In this document: in pieces, positions 57,781 to 64,000 of the stretch
Layout of the letters: every line of letters begins with the position of its first letter
Numbering within the stretch: position 1 is the stretch's first letter
Assembly (NCBI GenBank): GCA_003666485.1
Contig: CP032931.1
Coordinates: 1,984,001 to 2,048,000 of the forward strand
Length of the DNA: 64,000 nucleotides
Direction: 5' to 3'
DNA from: Levilactobacillus brevis
GTDB lineage: Bacteria; Bacillota; Bacilli; Lactobacillales; Lactobacillaceae
The notes under the pieces: generated by a model
What the model saw: only the letters and a program-made list of their open reading frames with translations
Told to the model about the DNA's origin: nothing
Database searches by the model: none
Translations under genes and position numbers: made by a program

Positions 57781-57967
57781 GGCCGCCTCCTGTTCGCCAA
57801 ATATGAGCTGGAACGCGGTGGGCGGCGGGACGAGCCGAAAGGCGGTCTCGTCTCCTCGACTTTGAGCCGAGGACCGTGTCTCAAAGTCGCCAGTTCCCTA
57901 ACCGGCATGAACCGCGCCACTAAGGGAACGCCCACGGCTGAGCTCATATTTGGCGAACTTCCGGCTA
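57781..57967 (-). repeat. Family A structured repeat, copy A9 (full length)
   Basis: The outer stem CGCCAAATATGAGCT (57795-57809) pairs perfectly with AGCTCATATTTGGCG (57941-57955). Compared with A3, an A-T pair replaces a G-C pair in the middle of the stem. On the minus strand the CTTTGAG/CTCAAAG hairpin and GAGACGAG-ACCGCCTTTCGG-CTCGTCC follow. Confidence 0.9.
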
Positions 57968-58087
57968 CAGCGGTGGTTACTGATTGATGACTCATTTTTT
58001 ACAGCAGGTGGCCTGCTATCCTAGCCAGTAGTTAAATTTAATCAAACTTGCAATCTCAAATGTCAAAAAACGAAAGGGGGCAACACC

Positions 58088-59125
58088 GTGGACGCCGTGG
58101 ATTTAGGCCAATTATTAAGTGCACAGCAGAATCGCCGGATTCGGGTGATCGAAAATCTCTTGCGGGGTAAGAAAACGGTGTCGACCCTGTATTGGGGGCA
58201 ACGCTACCGGCTATTGCCGTTGCTGAATCTGGATAAGCACCTGCAGCGTGGCGGACTGGACGATGCGATTCAAGAGCTGCAACACCGTGGCTGGGTCACC
58301 GTTGATACTGAGCAGTCGACGCTGCGCTTGACGGGAGAAGGCGACCAACAGCTGGCCGACCAGCCGTATTATCGGCCCGTGACAACACAACAATGGGTCA
58401 ATTTGGACCTGGTGGCGGCGCGGCAACGGCTCCTGTTGGCCGTCCAGGTGACCTCGCAATTTGCCCACAGCACGGCGCGCTATTACCCCTTGGCAACGGA
58501 TCAGGAAACGCGGCGGGCCGTGCGACAGTGGTTTCACCGACTGAAGAGTCCCACGCTAGCGCCACAATTGGGCGCGGCGTTGACGGCCAGTCTGCAACAG
58601 CTACCCAACCAAACAGCCGGTGTGGTGACTGACCAATTTACGGGCTTTGGCCAGCCGGGATTGACTAGCGAACAGTTGGCAGTGGCCAATCAGTGGACGA
58701 CTTGGGAAGTCCGGCTGATGCAGACCGATGGGGTGGTTCAAATCGCCCTGGACGCGCGGCAAGCTGATCATCCGCTACATACATTGCTGGGACCATTATG
58801 GCAGGTGCCGATTTCCCGCAGTGCCCAAGCGACCTTAGCCGCCGTTGAATCGGGTGGGGACCTAGCCCGTGTGGCGACGATTCGAAAGATCAAGCTAAGC
58901 ACGGTCCGTGAACATTTACTGGAAGCAGCCATCATGTCGCCACTGCAGGATTTTCCCTACGACCGCGTGTTGCCCGTTGCGGTTCGTCAGGATTTAGCGG
59001 CCGCACTGCAGGGGTCCGTGGACGATTGGCAGTACACAAATTTGCCGGCGGACTTACAGGCTAAATATGATTTCTTTTATTTTCGACTATTTGCTATCTG
59101 GCAGATCAAGGAGGCGACCGCGTGA
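58088..59125 (+). CDS. Helix-turn-helix domain protein (YpbB-like)
   Basis: 345 residues. The position directly before recQ and the C-terminal helix-turn-helix (SGGDLARVATIRKIKLSTVREHLLEA, read as two parts, ~258-283) match the YpbB group associated with recQ/recS in Firmicutes. No catalytic motif was seen. A regulator or RecQ partner is possible. The start is GTG at 58088 behind AAAGGGGG. The stop overlaps the recQ start. Confidence 0.8.
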   Translation: MDAVDLGQLLSAQQNRRIRVIENLLRGKKTVSTLYWGQRYRLLPLLNLDKHLQRGGLDDAIQELQHRGWVTVDTEQSTLRLTGEGDQQLADQPYYRPVTTQQWVNLDLVAARQRLLLAVQVTSQFAHSTARYYPLATDQETRRAVRQWFHRLKSPTLAPQLGAALTASLQQLPNQTAGVVTDQFTGFGQPGLTSEQLAVANQWTTWEVRLMQTDGVVQIALDARQADHPLHTLLGPLWQVPISRSAQATLAAVESGGDLARVATIRKIKLSTVREHLLEAAIMSPLQDFPYDRVLPVAVRQDLAAALQGSVDDWQYTNLPADLQAKYDFFYFRLFAIWQIKEATA

Positions 59126-60540
59126 TGGAACCGTTGATGACCAGTTTGAAACGGGTCTTTGGTTTTGACCACTTTCGTTCGGGACAGGAACAGGCCCTGA
59201 CCAGCTTGGAGGCCGGTCACGACACCTTGGCCATCCTGCCAACTGGGGCCGGAAAAACGTTGATTTATCAACTCTACGGTTATCGCCATCCGGGGTGCGT
59301 GCTGATTGTCTCCCCGCTATTGTCGCTGATGAATGACCAGGTCAATCGGATGCGCATGAGTGGGTTCAAACGAGCGGCGGCCATTACCTCACAGACGCCG
59401 TTTGGTGAGCGGCTAAGCATTTTGAATCATTTAAACCAATTGCAGTTCCTATTCTTATCGCCAGAAATGTTGGCGCAACCCCAAATGCTCGCACGCCTAC
59501 AACAAATCACGCTCAGCTTACTGGTAGTCGACGAGGCCCACTGTATCGTGCAATGGGGACCGGATTTTCGTCCGGAATACTTGTTGTTGGGCGCCATTCG
59601 GGAAAAACTCCAACACCCATTGACGCTGATGTTGACGGCAACGGCGGGCCAGCAGACGCGTGCAGAAATTGCCAAGCAGTTGCGTAGCCACCCCCAGGTC
59701 GTCACGGAGTCGGTCAATCGGCCGAACATCTACTTAGATGTCGAAAACGTGGCGGACGAGGCGACTAAGCAGTCACGGTTACAGGACCTGGTGGCGCATT
59801 TACGGCGACCGGGCGTGGTGTATTTTTCCAGCAAACAGCAGGCCAGCGACACAGCACTGTGGCTACGTGACACGACCGGGGTGACCGCCGCTGCCTACCA
59901 CGCCGGCTTAGACGCCGAGGACCGGTTCAAGATCCAGCAGCAGTTCATGGCAGGACAGTTGGACGTCATCTGTGCGACCAGTGCTTTTGGCATGGGCATC
60001 GATAAAGATGACGTGCGTTTTGTGATTCATTATCATTTGCCGGCCGACCTGGAAAGTTACGCCCAAGAGATCGGTCGCGCGGGCCGTGACGGGCAACCGA
60101 GTGTGGCCATCTTGCTGTATGCGCCGGGTGATGAGCAGTTGCCGTTAGCGTTGGGTCAGTCCAATCGGCCAGAGGTGGACACGATTCAGCGGTACTATGC
60201 CCACCCGAAGAATTTTGCAGCCGATGACCCGCAGATCCAACTGCTGGCTTTTTACCGGGATCATGGCATCAGCGAAGACGCCGTGATCCGGCTATTTGCC
60301 AGTCGTGAAAAGGAACGCAATCACGCGTTGGCTCAAATGCTGGCGTACGTGCGGACCGAAACCTGTTTGCGGGCCACCTGGCTGCAGGCATTCGACGAGA
60401 CCAGTCCAGAACATACGGCTAGGTGCTGTGCGCCGGGCAATGTGGCGTTGGACTTGACGGCGCTGGGCCTGACGCGGCAACAACCAGCACCCACACCCGA
60501 GACCGTCCCTTGGCAGACACGGTTGGCACGGTTGTTTTAA
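59122..60540 (+). CDS. recQ: RecQ-family ATP-dependent DNA helicase
   Basis: 472 residues. 3'-5' superfamily 2 helicase. Walker A LPTGAGKTLIYQ (~37-48), DEAH-box VVDEAHC (~133-139), motif III LTATA (~170), motif V/VI VIHYHLPADLESYAQEIGRAGRDG (as two parts, ~300-323). It is short, lacking an HRDC domain, like Bacillus RecS. AAGGAGG upstream; GTG 59122 or ATG 59125 could start, the latter overlapping the preceding stop. Confidence 0.93.
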   Translation: MMEPLMTSLKRVFGFDHFRSGQEQALTSLEAGHDTLAILPTGAGKTLIYQLYGYRHPGCVLIVSPLLSLMNDQVNRMRMSGFKRAAAITSQTPFGERLSILNHLNQLQFLFLSPEMLAQPQMLARLQQITLSLLVVDEAHCIVQWGPDFRPEYLLLGAIREKLQHPLTLMLTATAGQQTRAEIAKQLRSHPQVVTESVNRPNIYLDVENVADEATKQSRLQDLVAHLRRPGVVYFSSKQQASDTALWLRDTTGVTAAAYHAGLDAEDRFKIQQQFMAGQLDVICATSAFGMGIDKDDVRFVIHYHLPADLESYAQEIGRAGRDGQPSVAILLYAPGDEQLPLALGQSNRPEVDTIQRYYAHPKNFAADDPQIQLLAFYRDHGISEDAVIRLFASREKERNHALAQMLAYVRTETCLRATWLQAFDETSPEHTARCCAPGNVALDLTALGLTRQQPAPTPETVPWQTRLARLF

Positions 60541-60644
60541 CAATGCCATTTGTCCCACAAAATCTCCCACAGAAGTCCCACAAATTTTAGATAAGCATGG
60601 AGAGATATTGTTAAGATATTCTAAGAAATCCCGGCATGGCACCA

Positions 60645-60670
60645 TTTTAGGTAATTATAACTACCTAAAA
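60645..60670. promoter_or_regulatory. Palindromic operator candidate over the -35 region of the LysM gene
   Basis: TTTTAGGTA (60645-60653) and TACCTAAAA (60662-60670) form a perfect 9-bp inverted repeat with an 8-bp centre. The right arm covers the position of a -35 for the TACAAT box at 60685. No downstream T run, so it is not a terminator on the plus strand. Confidence 0.5.
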
Positions 60671-60681
60671 AACTGTGCTCG

Positions 60682-60690
60682 TGGTACAAT
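60682..60690 (+). promoter_or_regulatory. Extended -10 promoter of the LysM protein gene
   Basis: TGGTACAAT with TACAAT at 60685-60690. Confidence 0.55.
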
Positions 60691-60719
60691 TACGGGTGAA
60701 AGTTTTTCAGGGAGGTTAG

Positions 60720-61364
60720 ATGATGAGTCAGAAGCGTGACGATCAAACGTCGAAGGAACAAGAGTCCCACCCGTGGGATCAATCGTTTGCCGATGATCGC
60801 GACGATCAGGGTAACCTGTCACGAACGAAAATGCGGCGGCAAAATCACAGCAATACGATGGTTACGGTCATTTTAGTTGCGATTATCATTGTGATTGCTG
60901 CAGCATCATTGGTTTACGGCTTGGCGCGTCAAAGCGCAGTCAATCGGCCACAAAATACGGAAAAGGTGGCGGCTAGTTCCTCCAGCTCATCCAGTAAGGC
61001 CAAAAGTTCGAGTCACAAGAAGAAAAAGTCTGCCTCAAAGCAGTCTTCTTCGACTGTGGCCAGTTCACCTAAGAAATCTACGACGTCAACCACAACTGCT
61101 AGTTCAGCACAAACGACTAGCAGTTCTTCGGCTACCACTAGCGCAGCAGCACAAAGTAGCACGACCACGAGTACCAGCAGTAGTCAGGCTAGCAGCACGA
61201 CCAGCAGTTCAACGACCGGTTCCAAGTACGCCACGGTCGAATCTGGCCAAGGCGTCTACCGTGTCGCCACCAATGCGGGTATCTCCGTGGATAAGTTGTT
61301 GGCATTGAACGGTCTGTCTTCCGGTGCCTCGCTACATCCAGGACAGAAGTTACGGGTTCGCTAA
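60720..61364 (+). CDS. LysM domain membrane-anchored protein (YpbE-like)
   Basis: 214 residues. An acidic cytoplasmic start (~1-48) precedes one membrane span (MVTVILVAIIIVIAAASLVYG, ~47-67, type II). A long Ser/Thr/Lys-rich low-complexity stalk (~75-165) leads to a C-terminal LysM domain (~168-214, VESGQGVYRVATNAGISVDK and LHPGQKLRV) that should bind peptidoglycan. It occupies the YpbE position after recQ. GGGAGG precedes the tandem ATGs at 60720/60723. Confidence 0.88.
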   Translation: MMSQKRDDQTSKEQESHPWDQSFADDRDDQGNLSRTKMRRQNHSNTMVTVILVAIIIVIAAASLVYGLARQSAVNRPQNTEKVAASSSSSSSKAKSSSHKKKKSASKQSSSTVASSPKKSTTSTTTASSAQTTSSSSATTSAAAQSSTTTSTSSSQASSTTSSSTTGSKYATVESGQGVYRVATNAGISVDKLLALNGLSSGASLHPGQKLRVR

Positions 61365-61399
61365 GCGTTTAAAATTTTTTTGATAGGAGTTTGGTTTTC

Positions 61400-62077
61400 A
61401 TGGAGAAACAAGGTTTGCAAGTAGCCATTGATGGCCCCGCATCGGCCGGTAAGAGCACGGTTGCGAAGATCGTGGCCCAACGTTTTCACTACATTTATTG
61501 TGACACGGGGGCAATGTACCGGGCGATTACCTGGAAAGTCTTACAAGAAGGGGTCGGTCTGACTGACGAGGCTGCTGTGAAGCGCCTGTTAGACCAGATC
61601 ACGATTCGCTTTGAGCCAGGGACACCAGAACAAAAGGTGTTCGTTGACGACACCGAGGTCACCTTGGCGATTCGCCAACCAGATGTGACCAATTCCGTTT
61701 CTGCCGTTTCTGCTTTACCAGCGGTGCGGGCCGAATTAACGGAACGGCAACGGCAAATCGCTGACGCCGGTGGCATCGTCATGGACGGTCGCGATATTGG
61801 CTCGACGGTCTTGCCTAAGGCTGAAGTGAAGATCTTCTTGGTGGCTAGTGTTGACGAACGGGCCCAACGACGGTTGAAGGATAACGCCGCTAAAGGAATC
61901 GATACGCCACTCGCGACGCTTAAGCATGAAATCGAAGAACGCGACCGCAAAGACTCCACCCGGAAGGTCTCACCATTGACCCAAGCGGCAGACGCAATCC
62001 GCTTGGATACCACGTCTATGAGCATCGAACAGGTCGCAGATAAGATCGCAGAAATCATCCAGAAAAAAGAATCCTAG
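61400..62077 (+). CDS. cmk: Cytidylate kinase
   Basis: 225 residues. Phosphorylates CMP and dCMP. P-loop GPASAGKSTVAK (~11-22), YCDTGAMYRAIT (~34-45), and DGRDIGSTVLPKAEVKIFL (~132-150) are diagnostic. ATG at 61400 with AGGAG eleven bases upstream is preferred over the TTG at 61391. Followed by rpsA and der, the usual order. Confidence 0.97.
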   Translation: MEKQGLQVAIDGPASAGKSTVAKIVAQRFHYIYCDTGAMYRAITWKVLQEGVGLTDEAAVKRLLDQITIRFEPGTPEQKVFVDDTEVTLAIRQPDVTNSVSAVSALPAVRAELTERQRQIADAGGIVMDGRDIGSTVLPKAEVKIFLVASVDERAQRRLKDNAAKGIDTPLATLKHEIEERDRKDSTRKVSPLTQAADAIRLDTTSMSIEQVADKIAEIIQKKES

Positions 62078-62099
62078 AGAAATAGGCATTTTACTAGCT

Positions 62100-62128
62100 T
62101 TTACTAGCATAATCAGCTAAAATAGTAT
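62100..62128 (+). promoter_or_regulatory. Promoter of rpsA, within a tandem decamer
   Basis: TTTACT (62100-62105), 17 bp spacer, TAGTAT (62123-62128). The -35 lies in the second copy of an exact tandem repeat TTTTACTAGC (62089-62098 and 62099-62108). Confidence 0.6.
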
Positions 62129-62158
62129 ATAGAGTTGTCGCAAGGAGGAAAAATTCGC

Positions 62159-63457
62159 ATGAGTGAAAATGGCACGAGTCAAAACAATGAAAATAACGAT
62201 CTGTTAGATGCTTTAAACAGCATCGACACCGTTAAAGTTGGTGACGTTGTTAAGGGTGAAGTCTTAGCAATCGATGATGACCAACAAGCAATCGTTGGGA
62301 TTGCTGATACTGGCGTTGAAGGGGTTGTTCCCAAGAAGGAACTCTCAACTAAGCCAGTTGACGATATTAAAGAAGTAATTAAAGTCGGGGACGTTATGGA
62401 CCTCGTCGTAATTTCTAAGATCGGTTCCGATAAGGAAGGCGGCAGTTACTTACTGTCACAACGTCGTTTGGAAGCCCGTAAGGTTTGGGACGACATCCAA
62501 AAGGAATTTGAAGCAGGTCACACGTTGACTGCCCCTGTTACCCAAGTGGTTAAGGGTGGTTTAGTGGTTGACGCTGGTGTGCGTGGATTCGTTCCTGCAT
62601 CCATGGCTTCTGATCACTTCGTTGAAGACTTATCTCAATTCAAGGGTCAAACCCTGGAATTCAAGATTGTCGAAATCGAACCTAGTGAAAACCGTCTGAT
62701 CTTGTCTCACCGGGCCATTGTTGAAAAGCAACGCGCTGCCCAAAAGGAAGAGATCATGTCTAAGTTAACTGCTGGGGACATCGTTGAAGGTAAAGTTGCG
62801 CGTTTGACCAACTTTGGTGCCTTCGTTGACCTTGGTGGCGTTGATGGGTTAGTTCACGTTTCAGAAATCGCCTTTGAACGGGTTGAAAAGCCTAGCGATG
62901 TCTTGAAGGTGGGCCAAGAAGTTAAGGTTAAGGTCTTATCTGTAGACCCAGACCGTGACCGGATTTCCCTTTCCATCAAGCAAACCTTACCAGAACCTTG
63001 GGACGGTATCGAAGAAAAGGCCCCTCAAGGCAGTGTCTTGGACGGGACTGTTAAGCGCCTGACTAGTTTTGGTGCCTTCGTTGAAGTCTTCCCAGGTGTT
63101 GAAGGTTTGGTTCACATTTCTCAAATTTCTCACCAACACATCGCAACGCCTGCTGACGTTTTGAAGGTTGGTCAAGAAATCAAGGTTAAGGTCTTAGATG
63201 TTCGTCCAGACGATCACCGTTTGGCATTGTCCATCAAGGCTTTGGAAGAAAAGCCACAATCAGCTGACGATTCTTCTGAAAACCACAGCAACAACAACCG
63301 GAGCCGGAACAATGGCGGTAACAACCGTCGTCGTAACAACCGGAACAGTGCGGAAACTTCAACGGCTAACGCCCCAGAAGAAAGCACCGGTTTCTCTTTA
63401 GGTGACCTCATTGGGGACAGCTTGAAGAAAGATATGGAAGATAACGAAAACAACTAA
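62159..63457 (+). CDS. rpsA: 30S ribosomal protein S1 (four S1 domains)
   Basis: 432 residues. Four S1 RNA-binding repeats (~23-92, ~105-175, ~190-260, ~277-347; e.g. VEGKVARLTNFGAFVDLGGV and LDGTVKRLTSFGAFVEVFPG), fewer than the six of Gram-negative S1. An Asn/Arg-rich tail (SNNNRSRNNGGNNRRRNN) follows, probably flexible and RNA-binding. The start at 62159 has AAGGAGG; a TTG at 62135 is rejected because it precedes that site. Codon use is T-rich and optimised, as in pyk. Confidence 0.95.
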   Translation: MSENGTSQNNENNDLLDALNSIDTVKVGDVVKGEVLAIDDDQQAIVGIADTGVEGVVPKKELSTKPVDDIKEVIKVGDVMDLVVISKIGSDKEGGSYLLSQRRLEARKVWDDIQKEFEAGHTLTAPVTQVVKGGLVVDAGVRGFVPASMASDHFVEDLSQFKGQTLEFKIVEIEPSENRLILSHRAIVEKQRAAQKEEIMSKLTAGDIVEGKVARLTNFGAFVDLGGVDGLVHVSEIAFERVEKPSDVLKVGQEVKVKVLSVDPDRDRISLSIKQTLPEPWDGIEEKAPQGSVLDGTVKRLTSFGAFVEVFPGVEGLVHISQISHQHIATPADVLKVGQEIKVKVLDVRPDDHRLALSIKALEEKPQSADDSSENHSNNNRSRNNGGNNRRRNNRNSAETSTANAPEESTGFSLGDLIGDSLKKDMEDNENN

Positions 63458-63472
63458 TACGTTTGGTTGAAG

Positions 63473-63516
63473 AGGGTTTGGAACGGAACTTTGTTGGTTT
63501 CGTTCTGAACCCTTTT
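63473..63516 (+). terminator. Terminator between rpsA and der
   Basis: AGGGTT and GAACG pair with CGTTC and AACCCT (63473-63513), then TTTT. Confidence 0.8.
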
Positions 63517-63555
63517 CATGTCACCTGACGTTATTTTGAAAAGGAGGGATTTATT

Positions 63556-64000
63556 GTGGCATTTCCAATTGTTGCCATTGTTGGCCGGCCAAACGTGGGT
63601 AAATCAACGTTGTTCAATCGTATCGCCGGCGAACGGATCTCCATCGTTGAAGATACGCCTGGGGTCACTCGTGATCGGATCTACACCCATGCCGAATGGC
63701 TGGGAACCGAATTTCGGATGATCGATACCGGGGGAATTGACCTCGGCGATGAACCATTTTTAACGCAAATTACCCAACAGGCCGAAATCGCGATCGATGA
63801 GGCGGACGTCATCGTCTTTATCGTGAGTGCACCTGAAGGCGTGACGGATGCTGATGAAAAGGTCGCTAAGATCTTATATCGGGCCGACAAGCCGGTTATT
63901 TTAGCCGTTAACAAGGCGGATAATCCCGAGACCCGAGAAACGGTCTATGACTTTTATTCACTGGGTTTTGGCGATCCATACCCTGTTTCTGGGGTTCATG
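63556..64000 (+). CDS. der: GTPase Der (EngA), partial
   Basis: The first ~148 residues only; the gene runs off the window. Ribosome-assembly GTPase with two G domains; G1 [12 protein letters not shown] (~9-20), G3 DTGG (~57-60) and G4 NKAD (~119-122) of the first are visible. The start is GTG at 63556 with AAGGAGGG upstream. Confidence 0.96.
   Translation, partial: MAFPIVAIVGRPNVGKSTLFNRIAGERISIVEDTPGVTRDRIYTHAEWLGTEFRMIDTGGIDLGDEPFLTQITQQAEIAIDEADVIVFIVSAPEGVTDADEKVAKILYRADKPVILAVNKADNPETRETVYDFYSLGFGDPYPVSGVH

Noticed and set aside
1..64000. CRISPR array, toxin-antitoxin or restriction genes, tRNA or rRNA genes
   Set aside because: No regular short repeats with unique spacers, no recognisable defence proteins and no cloverleaf genes were seen; the dispersed repeats are large structured elements.

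Overview
The window is a chromosomal segment of a Gram-positive, low-GC-lineage bacterium, most likely a member of the Lactobacillaceae. The evidence is T-box leaders on hisS-aspS and glyQS, a CtsR-type operator at clpB, an FMN riboswitch on an ECF riboflavin transporter gene (ribU), a C-terminally extended pyruvate kinase, CDP-glycerol (teichoic acid) glycerophosphotransferases, MucBP/DUF5776 and LPQTxE surface proteins, and the gene order dnaG-rpoD, xerD-(ribT-like)-scpA-scpB-rluB and ypbB-recQ-LysM-cmk-rpsA-der. Base composition looks moderately high for this group (judged by eye, not computed), which would suit Levilactobacillus or a close relative. No rRNA, tRNA, CRISPR array or prophage was seen.

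Layout. 1-1.3 kb (minus): a partial fructosamine-kinase-like gene and a cell-wall amidase. 1.8-7.2 kb: T-box-hisS-aspS, msrA and a YitT-family membrane protein. 7.8-12 kb: a teichoic-acid type cluster (two glycerophosphotransferases flanking an ABC permease) translationally coupled to nfo. 12-15.2 kb: ppsR, rpsU, an MDR oxidoreductase and yqeY. 15.2-17.6 kb: a mostly non-coding stretch and a secreted MucBP/DUF5776 protein. 17.7-21.6 kb: phoH-ybeY-dgkA-era-recO behind a structured leader. 21.8-27.3 kb: an accessory block (IS1380-like transposase, sortase-anchored leucine-rich-repeat protein, aldo/keto reductase). 27.4-30.7 kb: T-box-glyQS. 31.4-34.5 kb: dnaG-rpoD. 34.7-38.7 kb: an Rrf2-type regulator and an MMPL exporter. 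39.5-42.3 kb: trmK, a Nif3-family gene and pepT. 42.3-51.5 kb: clpB, dnaE, a transaldolase-like gene and pyk. 52.3-56.8 kb: cvfB, xerD, ribT-like, scpAB and rluB. 56.8-64 kb: FMN riboswitch-ribU, ypbB-like, recQ, a LysM protein, cmk, rpsA and der (cut by the window end).

The most striking content is not protein coding. At least nine copies (seven full-length, two truncated) of a ~180-nt structured repeat, here called family A, lie in intergenic spaces on both strands. Their outer stems are 13-15 bp and nearly perfect, yet the paired sequences differ between copies in a compensatory way, while loop and junction motifs (CGTGGGA, AAGCGAG, GAGACCGC) are kept. A second family, B, occurs three times, always about 85-105 nt from an A copy and head-to-head with it. 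B shares the core motifs with A and has its own covarying stems. The A-B pair with its outer flanks looks like a ~0.56-0.6 kb mobile composite with imperfect terminal inverted repeats, usually placed just after a terminator. I know of no named family that matches. One truncated copy supplies the stop codon of nfo.

Together the genes cover translation (aminoacyl-tRNA synthetases, rpsU, rpsA, ribosome-assembly GTPases, rRNA/tRNA modification), replication, repair and segregation (dnaG, dnaE, recO, recQ, nfo, xerD, scpAB), core transcription (rpoD), stress response (clpB, msrA), central carbon metabolism (pyk, transaldolase-like), and envelope or surface functions. Most housekeeping operons have recognisable promoters and terminators.
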